Part shown: positions 1 to 8,021 of the stretch, in pieces | How positions within the stretch are numbered: the stretch's first letter is position 1 | Layout of the letters: the number at the start of each line of letters is the position of its first letter | NCBI GenBank assembly: GCA_945882655.1 | Contig: CAMCWL010000008.1 | Location: 1 to 32,052 of the forward strand | Length of the DNA stretch: 32,052 bases | Direction of reading: 5' to 3' | DNA from: Opitutus sp. GAS368 | GTDB taxonomy: Bacteria; Verrucomicrobiota; Verrucomicrobiia; Opitutales; UBA953 | Position numbers and translations under genes: made by a program | The notes under the pieces: model-generated | Databases searched by the model: none | The model's input: the letters and a program-made list of their open reading frames with translations, nothing else | Told to the model about the DNA's origin: nothing

Positions 1-819
1 CGCCGACTTGAAGGCGGCCAAGTCCGTCCGCGCTCTTGGAAACTCGAACTCCTCGAGAAAGAAATCCTGCCGCTGCTCCCCAAGCTCACCCAAGGCGGCC
101 TCGCTCATGGCGGCCTCTTCCTTGGTCGCGATAGCGTGCAGGTGAAGCTCGACTACTCCCGTGCCGATGTCCGCGTCTGGCCGGACGCGGATAATCACCC
201 GCTGATTAATCCTCCGCGCCGACAGGTCGAGAAGCAGGACATCAATCTACGCGAAGTCCTCGGCGGGGGCACGCTCCACACGGCCCGCGCGGGACGACTC
301 TGGAAGAAACTCGGGCTGATCGACGCCGCGGGCCGACCGACCGAACGCGGCCACGTCGCTTCGCTCTTCCAACACGGCGAAGGACTCGCCGTGGCCGCTG
401 CGCTCGAGGACCTATCCTACGACGCCCACGCCATCGCTTGGGACCTTGCTGAGCTCCGCGCCGGCGAACGCGTGGCCTCAGCCGGACGTAACTCCAGCCG
501 CCTTGGTGCCTGTTGCCGCCTCGCTTATAAGTCCCTTACCGCCGAAGGCTATCTGCGCGAAGGCCTGCCTGCTGGCTTCGGCGAAGGCTGTGCCGAAGCG
601 CTCAAAGGCTTCGCTCTCCACGGCAAGATTCCACCCGTCGACGCCGAAGGACACGGGCCAGGTCAAGGCGACCTCGAAAGGGCCGTCCTGGAATGGCGCA
701 GCACGCTGCAACTCATCGCACACGGCCCCTCCCACCCTTCCGATCGCTGGCAACAGTTGCGCGTGGCGGCCCAAGAGGTGCTTGGGCGCGTCATCGGCAA
801 GGCGGCTGAGCGCCGCTAA
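1..819 (+). CDS. C-terminal part of an unidentified protein, possibly a helicase tail (5'-truncated)
   Basis: The reading frame is open from base 1, so the gene starts upstream of the window. The ORF-track start at 136 is only an internal GTG. About 272 residues are visible, ending in a basic tail (GKAAERR) at a TAA. The visible part is soluble and Arg/Ala/Leu-rich, with no signal peptide or membrane segment. A central block (around GRPTERGHVASLFQHGEGLA) followed by an ALEDLSYDAH stretch looks like the helical C-terminal region of some superfamily 2 helicases. No helicase motif lies inside the window, so this is only a guess. It converges on the SGNH hydrolase gene with a 3-base gap. Being a real gene is well supported; its function is not. 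Confidence 0.7.
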   Translation, partial: RRLEGGQVRPRSWKLELLEKEILPLLPKLTQGGLAHGGLFLGRDSVQVKLDYSRADVRVWPDADNHPLINPPRRQVEKQDINLREVLGGGTLHTARAGRLWKKLGLIDAAGRPTERGHVASLFQHGEGLAVAAALEDLSYDAHAIAWDLAELRAGERVASAGRNSSRLGACCRLAYKSLTAEGYLREGLPAGFGEGCAEALKGFALHGKIPPVDAEGHGPGQGDLERAVLEWRSTLQLIAHGPSHPSDRWQQLRVAAQEVLGRVIGKAAERR

Positions 820-822
820 GGC

Positions 823-1449
823 TTACTTGCCCAAGATGGCTTTGGCCGCGGCCTTGGCCATTTCGCCGGCACCGGCGGTGTTCGGATGCACGCGATCCGG
901 CAACATCTCGGGGGTCTTCACGAGCGCTGCATGCATGTCGATCACGCCACAGCCGAGTTCCTTGGCCAACGCGTCGACCCGCGGGATCTCCTTCTGGATA
1001 TTCTCCTCGTTGATGCCGTAGTTACCCTTGCCAGGGACCGGCACGGGTCGACAGACGAACACCTTCGGCTTCGACTTTAGGGATTGGAAAGACTTCACGA
1101 GCTCGCGGTAGTCGGCGACGAACTCGGCCTCGAACTTCCAGTTCTGCGGCTTGGTGTCGTTAGTACCGAGCATGATGACCACGATTGCCGGCTCCATCGC
1201 GAGGGCGGCCTGATATTTCTTTTCTTTCCAGTAAGGGAAGTCGCCCTTCTTGAGGAGCGTGCGGCCGCTGACGCCGAAGTTACCGACCTGATAGCCCTCA
1301 CCGAGCAAAGCCTGGAGCTGAGACGGATAGGACTGGCCCGACTTAGCACCGGCACCCTGGGTGATGCTGTCGCCGACGCAGGCAACTTTGATGGGTTCGG
1401 CGGCGCGGGCAGTCATAAGGGAAAATAACGCGAGGAGGAGGATTCGCAT
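823..1449 (-). CDS. Secreted SGNH/GDSL-family hydrolase (208 aa)
   Basis: A small exported esterase of the SGNH-hydrolase superfamily. The first ~17 residues form a signal peptide (hydrophobic run, then ARAAEP). Block I is GDSITQG with the nucleophile Ser28. A glycine follows in NFGVSG (block II), then GTND with Asn97 (block III), and the final DRVHPN supplies Asp185 and His188 (block V). All four catalytic blocks are therefore present and the enzyme should be active. Members of this size typically remove acyl groups from carbohydrates or act as thioesterases or lysophospholipases; the substrate cannot be read from sequence. The gene stands alone, facing away from rnpB, with a short hairpin in its leader. 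Two other SGNH-type proteins lie at 26.2-28 kb, which fits an organism living on acylated polysaccharides. Confidence 0.9.
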   Translation of the reverse strand: MRILLLALFSLMTARAAEPIKVACVGDSITQGAGAKSGQSYPSQLQALLGEGYQVGNFGVSGRTLLKKGDFPYWKEKKYQAALAMEPAIVVIMLGTNDTKPQNWKFEAEFVADYRELVKSFQSLKSKPKVFVCRPVPVPGKGNYGINEENIQKEIPRVDALAKELGCGVIDMHAALVKTPEMLPDRVHPNTAGAGEMAKAAAKAILGK

Positions 1450-1476
1450 GGGGTCCGCCTAATCAAACCGACCCAA

Positions 1477-1493
1477 AGGCCTTTCCAAGGCCT
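1477..1493. repeat. Short hairpin in the SGNH leader
   Basis: A 7-bp inverted repeat (AGGCCTT, loop TCC, AAGGCCT) lies 28 bases upstream of the SGNH start codon. No T-run follows on either strand, so it is not a clear terminator. It could be a leader hairpin or an operator half-site, or chance. Confidence 0.35.
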
Positions 1494-1548
1494 AAGTCGC
1501 CCCTTTTGCCCTTCCCTGCGGCCCCAGCAGACGCTAACTTGTCTGGAC

Positions 1549-1917
1549 AGTCATACATGTGCGTTCGCGCGGAGTAATCCGTGAGGAAAGTCCGGACACC
1601 ACAGGGCAGGATTCCCGCCGCAAGTCGGGGCACGTCGCAAGGCGTGACGGAAAGTGCCACAGAGAAGATACCGCCTCCTCCGCAAGGAACGAGGTAAGGG
1701 TGAAAAGGTGGGGTAAGAGCCCACCGCTCGAAGGGTAACCGACGAGGCAAGGTAAACCCAATCCGGTGCAAGACGAACAGGGACCGTTCGAGGTCGCCCA
1801 CCAAGGTCCCGGGTTGTCGCACCGCCGCAAGGCGGGTCCGCAAGGTCAGAGAAATGAACGCGCAGGGGATCGGCGAGAGCCACCCAAGGACAGAATCCGG
1901 CTTATAGTGTATGGCTC
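1549..1917 (+). ncRNA. rnpB: RNase P RNA, bacterial type A
   Basis: This is the catalytic RNA of ribonuclease P, which matures tRNA 5' ends. The universally conserved blocks occur in order: GAGGAAAGTCCGGAC (P4 5' side) with CACAGGGCAG, the CACAGAGAAGATACCGCC segment, AGGGTGAAAAGGTGGGGTAAGAG, GGCAAGGTAAACCC, and the 3' block ACAGAATCCGGCTTATAG. I set the ends from helix P1: AGTCATACAT (1549-1558) pairs over 10 bp with GTGTATGGCT (1907-1916). The ~369-nt size is normal for a type A RNA. No protein gene is credible here, and the minus-strand ORFs listed in this stretch are shadows. A strong hairpin terminator follows immediately. The promoter should lie in the 100 bases upstream, but no clean sigma-70 boxes are visible. 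Confidence 0.96.
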
Positions 1918-1924
1918 AAAAGAC

Positions 1925-1960
1925 GGAGGGCCGAACGGAAACGTTCGGCCCTCCCCCTTT
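1925..1960. terminator. Shared bidirectional terminator of rnpB and gltA
   Basis: A perfect 13-bp stem, GGAGGGCCGAACG (1925-1937) with CGTTCGGCCCTCC (1942-1954), is closed by a GAAA tetraloop. On the plus strand it is followed by CCCTTTG and ends rnpB. On the minus strand it is followed by GTCTTTTG and lies 24 bases beyond the gltA stop. The longer T-run is on the minus side, so it probably terminates both converging transcripts. Confidence 0.85.
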
Positions 1961-1978
1961 GTGGACTTTTCAGGTCGC

Positions 1979-3280
1979 TCAGCTACGCTGCGCGATCGGC
2001 GAGTACTTGCGCTCGGTGTTGCCAACGTAGATCTGGCGCGGGCGATGGATCTTCTGCTTCGGGGTCTCGGCGATTTCCTTCCAGTGCGAGATCCAGCCGG
2101 GCATGCGACCGATGGCGAAGATGACGGTGAACATCTCGGTCGGGATACCGATGGCCTTGAGGATGATGCCCGAGTAGAAGTCGACGTTCGGGTAGAGGTT
2201 GCGCTGCTTGAAGTACGGGTCGTTGAGCGCGGCTTCTTCGAGGCGCATGGCGATGGCCAGAAGCGGATCGTTGATGCCGAGCACCTTGAGGACCTTGTCG
2301 CACTGGGTCTTGATGATCTTGGCCCGCGGGTCGTAGTTCTTGTAAACGCGGTGACCAAAGCCCATCAGGCGCACCTGCTTGGTCTTGTCCTTAGCGTCGG
2401 CGATAAACTTCGAGCCGTCGTCGCCGGAAGCGTGGATTTCCTCAAGCATCTCGATGACGGCCTGGTTGGCACCGCCATGCAGCGGACCCCACAGGGCGCA
2501 AACGCCGGCGGAGACGGACGGGAAGAGGTTGGCGCCACCGGAGGCGACCATGCGGACGGTGGACGTGGAGCAGTTCTGCTCGTGGTCGGCGTGCAGAAGA
2601 AGAATCAAGTCGAGCGCGCGGGCGATCTCCGGATGGACGGCGTAATCGGCGTTGGGCTGCGAGAAGAGCAGGTGCAGGAAGTTGGAGCAGTAATCGAGAC
2701 CCGGCTTCGGGTACACGGGCGGCTCACCTTCCTTGGAGCGGTGGGCGAGCGCGGCGAGGGTGCGGACCTTGGAGATCAGGACGGCGGCGGTCTCGTCGAA
2801 CTTGGCCAAGTCATGGGTACGCTCGTTGGTGCCGAGCTCGGGGTAGTAGCAACCAAGGGTATTCAGGGTGGCGGACAGTACAGCCATCGGATGGGCGTTA
2901 CCAGGGAAGCCGCTGAGCGCGATGCGCAGGCCTTCGTGAATCTGCGAGTTGTCGAGGATGCGGGCCTTGAAGGCGGTCAGCTGGGCGGTCGTCGGGAGTT
3001 CGCCGTAGACAAGCAGATAGGCGGTCTCGATGAAGTTGGACTTCTCAGCGAGCTCTTCGATGCCGTAACCGCGGTAACGAAGGATGCCCTTCTCGCCGTC
3101 GATAAAGGTGACCTTAGATTCGCAGGCGCCGGTGTTGGCGTAGCCGTCGTCGAAAGTGATGTAGCCGGTTTCGTCGCGCAGCTTGCGGACGTCGACCCCG
3201 CGTTCGCCTTCGGTACCGACGACGATGGGGAGGACGATGTCTTTACCGTCCAGGTTGAGAGTGGCGTTTTGAGTGCTCAT
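1979..3280 (-). CDS. gltA: Citrate synthase
   Basis: Condenses oxaloacetate and acetyl-CoA to citrate, the entry step of the TCA cycle, in the cytosol. The 433-aa length matches type II (Gram-negative, hexameric) citrate synthases. The catalytic triad is visible: His268 in [11 protein letters not shown], His310 in [10 protein letters not shown] and Asp367 in NVDFYSG. The family signature [11 protein letters not shown] is at ~233. The ORF track extends to 3454, but that extension runs through the hisH coding region and has no family similarity. The ATG at 3280 (protein [10 protein letters not shown]) gives a normal N-terminus. No clear Shine-Dalgarno precedes it. It is last in the minus-strand cluster, 35 bases after hisH, and ends at the shared hairpin. 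Placement behind histidine genes is unusual and may mean an internal promoter. Confidence 0.97.
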   Translation of the reverse strand: MSTQNATLNLDGKDIVLPIVVGTEGERGVDVRKLRDETGYITFDDGYANTGACESKVTFIDGEKGILRYRGYGIEELAEKSNFIETAYLLVYGELPTTAQLTAFKARILDNSQIHEGLRIALSGFPGNAHPMAVLSATLNTLGCYYPELGTNERTHDLAKFDETAAVLISKVRTLAALAHRSKEGEPPVYPKPGLDYCSNFLHLLFSQPNADYAVHPEIARALDLILLLHADHEQNCSTSTVRMVASGGANLFPSVSAGVCALWGPLHGGANQAVIEMLEEIHASGDDGSKFIADAKDKTKQVRLMGFGHRVYKNYDPRAKIIKTQCDKVLKVLGINDPLLAIAMRLEEAALNDPYFKQRNLYPNVDFYSGIILKAIGIPTEMFTVIFAIGRMPGWISHWKEIAETPKQKIHRPRQIYVGNTERKYSPIAQRS

Positions 3281-3315
3281 AGCGGGGGTGGGGCCGCCGG
3301 AGTCGAAAACACGCC

Positions 3316-3960
3316 TCAGCGGGCTGACAAAGTCAGGAAATTGCGGTAGAGTTGCAAGCCTTTGACCTGACTTTTCTCCGGGTGGAACTGGGTCGCGAAG
3401 ACCCGGCCTCGACGGACACCGCTCACAAACCGGCCGGCATAGTCGGTCTCGCACCAGACCAAGGAAGGGTCGGTCTCGACGACGCGGTAGCTATGCACGA
3501 AATAGAACGGTTCCCCTTCGGCCCGCAGGCCTTCGGTCAGGGGGGCACCCGGCTTGAAGATGGCCTCGTTCCAGCCCATATGGGGGATACGCAGACCGGG
3601 CTGGGACGGGAAACGGCGGACAACCCCGGGGAAGATAGCCAGACCAGGGCGGTCAGCCTCCTCGGAGCGCTCAAAGAGAACCTGGAGGCCCATGCAGACG
3701 CCTAGGAAAGGGCGGTCGGCGGCGATCCACCGCTTCAGGAAGGACTCGAAGTCGGTGCGGCGGATGCAATCCATGCAATCAGCCATAGCCCCCTGTCCCG
3801 GGAACACGACCATCTCAGCCTTCTCGGCTTCAGCCGGAGTGGCGGCAAGGAAGGCGTCGGCGCCGGCGGCGACCATAGCACGGCTGACGCTACGAAGGTT
3901 ACCCATCCCGTAATCGATGACCGCTACCCGCGGGCGGCGCACTGACCCAGAGGCTTCCAC
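3316..3960 (-). CDS. hisH: Imidazole glycerol phosphate synthase, glutaminase subunit
   Basis: Class I glutamine amidotransferase that releases ammonia from glutamine for HisF, which closes the imidazole ring in histidine synthesis. It is 214 aa, normal for the family. The nucleophile Cys89 lies in FLGVCMGLQ and the His193/Glu195 pair in QFHPEKS. The oxyanion strand region is VFPGQGAM, and the conserved HSYRV segment is present. The start is a GTG at 3960, two bases after the hisB stop, so translation is probably coupled. A second in-frame GTG six codons later would remove a non-conserved leader and is also possible. The HisF partner is not in this window and must be encoded elsewhere. Confidence 0.96.
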   Translation of the reverse strand: MEASGSVRRPRVAVIDYGMGNLRSVSRAMVAAGADAFLAATPAEAEKAEMVVFPGQGAMADCMDCIRRTDFESFLKRWIAADRPFLGVCMGLQVLFERSEEADRPGLAIFPGVVRRFPSQPGLRIPHMGWNEAIFKPGAPLTEGLRAEGEPFYFVHSYRVVETDPSLVWCETDYAGRFVSGVRRGRVFATQFHPEKSQVKGLQLYRNFLTLSAR

Positions 3961-3962
3961 GG

Positions 3963-4565
3963 TCAGGCCAGCGTACCCTTGGTGCTCGGCACGCGACCGC
4001 CCTGACGCGGATCGACTTCCACCGCCTCACGCAGCGCGCGGGCGAAGGCCTTGAAGAGCGCTTCGGCGATGTGGTGCGGCTCATCACCGTACTCGAGCTT
4101 GAGGTGCAAATTGCAACCGAGCGAATTGGCGAGTCCCTGGAAGAACTCGCGGACGAGCGCGATATTGAAGTCCTTCACCATGTAATTAGTGATCTCGACC
4201 TGATAGACCATCATGGGACGATTGCTGAGGTCGACGGCGCAACGGGCCAGCGTCTCATCCATCGGCAAGATGAAGAAACCATAGCGGCGGATACCGGCCT
4301 TATCGCCGAGCGCTTCCTTGATGGCCTGACCGAGCACGATGCCCACGTCTTCCACGGTGTGGTGGTAGTCGACGTCGGTGTCGCCGGTAGCCTTGACCTT
4401 AAGGTCGACCAAGGAGTGGCGGGAGAGGAGCGTAAGCATGTGGTCGAAGAAAGCCACACCAGTGGCGATTTCCGACGAACCGGTACCGTCCAAGTTCACC
4501 TCGAGGGCGATCTTGGTCTCGGCGGTGTCCCGGCGGATGCTGGCTTTGCGAACGACTGCGCTCAT
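3963..4565 (-). CDS. hisB: Imidazoleglycerol-phosphate dehydratase
   Basis: Manganese-dependent dehydratase converting IGP to imidazole-acetol phosphate in histidine synthesis. The 200-aa protein is the stand-alone form without the N-terminal phosphatase domain of the enterobacterial fusion. Metal-binding histidines are visible in the two internally repeated halves: FFDHML (His42), DYHHTVED (68-69), and [10 protein letters not shown] (164-165). The C-terminal PSTKGTL tail is typical of the family. It lies 37 bases downstream of hisC and two bases upstream of hisH, so hisCBH are almost certainly cotranscribed. The 37-base gap contains a small GC hairpin just ahead of the ATG. Confidence 0.97.
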   Translation of the reverse strand: MSAVVRKASIRRDTAETKIALEVNLDGTGSSEIATGVAFFDHMLTLLSRHSLVDLKVKATGDTDVDYHHTVEDVGIVLGQAIKEALGDKAGIRRYGFFILPMDETLARCAVDLSNRPMMVYQVEITNYMVKDFNIALVREFFQGLANSLGCNLHLKLEYGDEPHHIAEALFKAFARALREAVEVDPRQGGRVPSTKGTLA

Positions 4566-4573
4566 ACCTCAGA

Positions 4574-4595
4574 AATCCCCGCGGAAGGCGGGATT
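4574..4595 (-). promoter_or_regulatory. Hairpin in the hisC-hisB gap
   Basis: CCCGC (4578-4582) pairs with GCGGG (4588-4592) around a five-base loop. Three more A/T pairs form beyond a one-base bulge. On the minus strand TTGACA lies just upstream (4594-4599), but no -10 box sits at the right distance. It could tune hisB translation, mark an RNA processing site, or be fortuitous. Confidence 0.25.
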
Positions 4596-4602
4596 GTCAA
4601 CC

Positions 4603-5697
4603 TCACCCTTCCATCCAAGCCGCCACGGCCTGCAGGAATACGTCCGTTTCCTGCTCCGTGCCCACGGAGATGCGCAAAGACTTCTCGGTGAGGCGATGGT
4701 TCGGGAAACGGCGGACGAGAATCTTGCGGGCGCGGAGGAACTCGAAGCAATGCGCGGAAGTCTCAACGGAAGCAGCGCGCTTCGAGGATACCGGGGCGGC
4801 GAGCACGAAGTTGCCAGCGGCGGGATTGACCTGCCAGCCGAGCTTGCAGAGTGCGGTGACGAGTCGTTCACGCGTGGCGCAAATCTGCGCGAGGGTGACG
4901 TCCAGCCACTCGCGGTCGTCTAGCGCCGCGGCGGCCGCGACCTGCGCGAGGCGGTCGACGTTATAGCTGTCGCGGACACGGTGCAGGATCTCGGCGACTC
5001 CCACCGGGCAGAGCGCATAACCGACGCGCAGTCCCGCTAGCGCGTGCGCCTTGGACATCGTACGCGTGACGATGACGTTCGGCAGTTCGCGGGCGAGAGC
5101 GACGCAATCAGCGCCAGCGAAGGAGGCGTAAGCTTCATCGACGACGAGCATACCCTTGAAGGCCTTGGCGACGGAGCGGACGACGTCTGGCGTGAAAGAA
5201 ACGCCGAGCGGGGCGTTCGGATTCGTCAGGAAAAAGACGGAAGCGCCGCTCTTCGCAATGGCATCGACGTCGACGCCAAGCTGATCAGTGACCTCGACCT
5301 TCACGACGTCGGCGGCCTGGGCCGCAGCGAGGACGGGATAAAGCGAGTAGCTCGGATTGAGCATGCCAATGGGACAACCGGGGCCCGCATAGGCGCGGAT
5401 AATCAGATTAAGGATGTCGTCCGAACCATTGCCGGCCACGACGCGGGCGGCATCAAAACTGTGGAAGCGCGCGACGGCCTCACGCAAGGGCGCGGAGTCG
5501 GGTGAAGGGTAAAGGCGGAGCGAGGCACCATCATTGACCAAGGCGGCCCGAATAGCCTCGAGCGAACGTAGGCTCGGCGGATAAGGGTTTTCATTGGTAT
5601 TCAACTTCACCCATCCCCCGCCCTGCGGCTGTTCTCCGGGGACATAAGGCGACATGGCCGCGACATGCGGGTTCGCGGCGGGAATCTTGGCAGACAT
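4603..5697 (-). CDS. hisC: Histidinol-phosphate aminotransferase
   Basis: PLP-dependent fold-type I aminotransferase that transfers an amino group from glutamate to imidazole-acetol phosphate. The protein is 364 aa. The N-terminal substrate-binding motif KLNTNENPYP, Asn159 in FLTNPNAP, Asp187 in VVDEAY, and the Schiff-base lysine Lys216 in TMSKAHALAGLRVGY are all present. The C-terminal arginine segment SLRISVGT binds the substrate carboxylate or phosphate in the family. Its ATG overlaps the TGA of the upstream Enzyme I gene by one base (TGATG), a classic coupling arrangement. Related aromatic aminotransferases share this fold, but the adjacent hisB and hisH make the histidine role secure. 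Confidence 0.95.
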   Translation of the reverse strand: MSAKIPAANPHVAAMSPYVPGEQPQGGGWVKLNTNENPYPPSLRSLEAIRAALVNDGASLRLYPSPDSAPLREAVARFHSFDAARVVAGNGSDDILNLIIRAYAGPGCPIGMLNPSYSLYPVLAAAQAADVVKVEVTDQLGVDVDAIAKSGASVFFLTNPNAPLGVSFTPDVVRSVAKAFKGMLVVDEAYASFAGADCVALARELPNVIVTRTMSKAHALAGLRVGYALCPVGVAEILHRVRDSYNVDRLAQVAAAAALDDREWLDVTLAQICATRERLVTALCKLGWQVNPAAGNFVLAAPVSSKRAASVETSAHCFEFLRARKILVRRFPNHRLTEKSLRISVGTEQETDVFLQAVAAWMEG

Positions 5698-7445
5698 CAG
5701 CGTAACTTGAGTTTGGCGGCGGCGAAATCCTGGAGCAGCGCGCGGGTCTTGCTGGCGTCTGCACAGGCGACCACCTTGGCGGCGAGCTCGCGTAGCTCAG
5801 ACACAGCGGAATGGCGGAGTACGAAACGAACTTCGGGCAGAGCCGCCGGAGTCATGCTGAGCTCATGCACGCCGAGGCCGATAAGCAAGGGCGCCCAGAG
5901 CGGATCGCCGCCGAGTTCGCCACAGACGGCAGCCGGAATCCCACGCTTCTGGGCGGCGGCGAAGATAACCATCAATGTCCGGACCACGGCGGGATGGCAC
6001 GGGTCGTACAGCGAAGCGACGCGCTGGTTGCCGCGATCGACAGCCAGCAGGTATTGTACGAGGTCGTTGGTACCGACACTAAAGAAGTCAGCTTCGGCGG
6101 CGAGCTCGTTGGCGACGGCGGCAGCGGAGGGAATCTCAATCATCGCGCCAAGGCGGATCGGTTCGGCCGCGCGGACACCTTCACGGGCGAGCTCGGCTTC
6201 GACGTCGCGGAAAATCTCTTTGGCTCGGCGTAGTTCCTCGACGCCGGAAATCATCGGGAACATCACCTGCACCGGGCCATGCGACGCGGCACGAATAAGG
6301 GCGCGGAGCTGCGGACGGAAGACGTCCGGACGTTCGAGACAAAGGCGAACCGCGCGATAGCCCATGAAAGGGTTGGCTTCGTCGGCGAGATCGCCGAGGC
6401 GCTTATCGCCACCGAGGTCGAGCGTACGGAAGGTCACTGGGCGGCCCTTGGCGGCCTTCACGACTTCGGCATATTCCTCATATTGGACCTGTTCGTCCGG
6501 CCATCCATCGAGGCGGAGGTAAAGATTCTCCGTGCGATAAAGGCCGACGCCACGGGCGCAGTAGGCCAAGGCGTCCTCCATCTCGGCGGGGTCGCCGATA
6601 TTGGCCTGTAGGCAGAAAGCGTCGCCATCCGTCGTGAGGTCGGGCAAGGCGACCTCGGAAAGCACGCGGTCGCGTCGGGTGCGGATCGCCTGTTCCTTAT
6701 CGCGGTAGCCTTCGATCGTCTCAGGCGTCGGATTGATGATGATGAGGCCCGATTCGCCATCCACGAGGATGACATCACCTTCCTGCACCGCTTCCATTAG
6801 GCCTTTCACGCCGACGACCGCAGGAACGTCGAGCGAACGGGCCATGATGGCAGAATGACTGGTACGTCCGCCCTCTTCGGTCACGAACGCCAGTACCCCA
6901 CCGTCGTGCAGACCGGCGGTATCCGAAGGGGTAAGGTCGCGCGCGGCGACAACATGGGACTGCGCGGCCTGGCCAACGCGTTCAGGCTGGGTTCCGAGCA
7001 GCTGGTCAAGCACGCGTCCGGTCACGTCACGAATATCCGACGCCCGCTCGCGCAGGAAGTCGTCGTCCATCTTCTCAAAGATCTCGATGTAGCGCTGGGC
7101 GACTTCCTGGAAACAGAACTCGACGTTGAAGCCGCTGCGGCGGACTTCCTTACTCACGTCGTCGATCAGAGCGACATCCTCGAGGACGAGAAGGTGCGCG
7201 TCAAAAATCGAGGCTTCGGACTCGTTGAGTTTACGGGCGATGTCGTCGCGCAACTGCGAGATTTCCAGACGGGTGGCCGCTAGAGCCGCTTCGAGGCGAC
7301 GGATCTCGGCCTCGGGGTCGGCGACCTTTTCGCAAGAGACGATGGCCATACCCCGCATCAGCGGGTAGGCGGGACCACGAGCCACTCCAGGAGCGGCGGC
7401 GATACCCTTGAGGCGTACCTCGGGCCTATGGTTTCCGGCCTTCAT
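5697..7445 (-). CDS. ptsI: Phosphoenolpyruvate-protein phosphotransferase (PTS Enzyme I)
   Basis: Takes phosphate from PEP onto a histidine and passes it to HPr at the head of the phosphotransferase cascade. At 582 aa it has the standard Enzyme I layout with no N-terminal GAF domain, so it is the sugar-PTS-like form by architecture. Visible are the phosphohistidine His197 in GGRTSHSAIMAR, the PEP-binding Arg304 in GLYRTENLYL, the MIEIPSAA and FFSVGTNDL metal/PEP segments, and the proton donor Cys508 in AVCGELGGDP. No HPr, EIIA or sugar permease is nearby. The partner may instead belong to a regulatory PTS, as in many non-enteric bacteria. It overlaps hisC by one base, so the two are probably cotranslated. 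A 12-bp palindrome lies just ahead of its start codon. Confidence 0.95.
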   Translation of the reverse strand: MKAGNHRPEVRLKGIAAAPGVARGPAYPLMRGMAIVSCEKVADPEAEIRRLEAALAATRLEISQLRDDIARKLNESEASIFDAHLLVLEDVALIDDVSKEVRRSGFNVEFCFQEVAQRYIEIFEKMDDDFLRERASDIRDVTGRVLDQLLGTQPERVGQAAQSHVVAARDLTPSDTAGLHDGGVLAFVTEEGGRTSHSAIMARSLDVPAVVGVKGLMEAVQEGDVILVDGESGLIIINPTPETIEGYRDKEQAIRTRRDRVLSEVALPDLTTDGDAFCLQANIGDPAEMEDALAYCARGVGLYRTENLYLRLDGWPDEQVQYEEYAEVVKAAKGRPVTFRTLDLGGDKRLGDLADEANPFMGYRAVRLCLERPDVFRPQLRALIRAASHGPVQVMFPMISGVEELRRAKEIFRDVEAELAREGVRAAEPIRLGAMIEIPSAAAVANELAAEADFFSVGTNDLVQYLLAVDRGNQRVASLYDPCHPAVVRTLMVIFAAAQKRGIPAAVCGELGGDPLWAPLLIGLGVHELSMTPAALPEVRFVLRHSAVSELRELAAKVVACADASKTRALLQDFAAAKLKLR

Positions 7446-7450
7446 CCGTG

Positions 7451-7462
7451 GGTCAATTGACC
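7451..7462. repeat. Perfect 12-bp palindrome at the ptsI start
   Basis: GGTCAATTGACC lies five bases ahead of the ptsI ATG, within the 51-base gap to the anti-sigma gene. Its position would suit a repressor site or a leader structure. A 12-bp palindrome is expected several times by chance in a window of this length. Confidence 0.3.
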
Positions 7463-7496
7463 GCCACAGAACGAAGGAAGCAAGGCAGGATTAGCC

Positions 7497-8021
7497 TCAG
7501 ACCTCAACGGCCGACGGCTCGTCGGCGGGCATAGCCATCTCTGGCATCACGAAGTTGGGCATCGTGAGCTCAGAGCCCTCTACGCCTTGAGAGAGATCGA
7601 AGTCTTGAGAGAGATCGAAGTCTTGAATCGAGTCGGTAATCAGGCGAAGAGGGATATCGGTGCCGACCAAGACCTGTGCTTCAGCCGCCGGGGCGTCCAC
7701 GTAGGAAAGGAGTCCCGAGTACTCAGCCGGGATGGTGACCTGGAGTTCGACAAGAACCAGCGCGAGCAGACAGAGGTGGGCGAAAGATCGACCCATGCGC
7801 TGACCGAAGGCATGCAGCCAAATCATCACACCTGAAATCGAAAGCTCTTCGCGACGGCTGAGGAAGCTGAGCTGGGCCTTATGGAGGCGGACGCGCGACT
7901 GGAAGCGGACGCGAAGTTCGGGAGACTGACCGAGGGCGGCACGCAGACGGGCGACTTGGGACTCCGAGGCATTACCCTCAAGGAAAGCCACTACCAAGGA
8001 TTCGAATTCAGAGGTGCTCAT
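7497..8021 (-). CDS. Putative anti-sigma factor with one membrane segment
   Basis: A 174-aa protein whose gene overlaps the end of the ECF sigma gene by four bases (ATGA), the usual arrangement for a cognate anti-sigma factor. Residues 1-60 are soluble and resemble the short N-terminal helical region of FecR/zinc-less anti-sigma proteins (FLEGNASESQVARLRAAL). A single hydrophobic segment spans about 78-97. The remaining ~75 residues are acidic and methionine/proline-rich, and probably lie in the periplasm. A perfect tandem repeat gives two QDFDLS units in that tail. The HxxxCxxC zinc motif of ZAS anti-sigma factors is absent. The assignment rests on gene context and topology, not on a firm domain match. 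Confidence 0.7.
   Translation of the reverse strand: MSTSEFESLVVAFLEGNASESQVARLRAALGQSPELRVRFQSRVRLHKAQLSFLSRREELSISGVMIWLHAFGQRMGRSFAHLCLLALVLVELQVTIPAEYSGLLSYVDAPAAEAQVLVGTDIPLRLITDSIQDFDLSQDFDLSQGVEGSELTMPNFVMPEMAMPADEPSAVEV
7587..7622 (-). repeat. 18-bp perfect tandem duplication inside the anti-sigma gene
   Basis: Two identical 18-bp units (TTGAGAGAGATCGAAGTC on the plus strand) abut at 7604/7605 and keep the frame, encoding QDFDLS twice. Perfect identity at every codon position suggests a recent slippage event. Confidence 0.85.

Noticed and set aside
1463-1883. Three overlapping minus-strand ORFs of ~100-126 aa
   Set aside because: They lie across the RNase P RNA gene and have no protein-like features.
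1766-3349. 527-aa plus-strand ORF
   Set aside because: It runs through rnpB and antisense to citrate synthase, whose motifs are perfect. Val/Gly/Asp-rich composition is typical of a high-GC antisense shadow.
3281-3454. N-terminal extension of citrate synthase
   Set aside because: Overlaps hisH coding sequence and has no family similarity.
4594-4599. TTGACA on the minus strand in the hisC-hisB gap as a promoter
   Set aside because: No acceptable -10 box at 16-18 bases; the spacing region is a GC hairpin.
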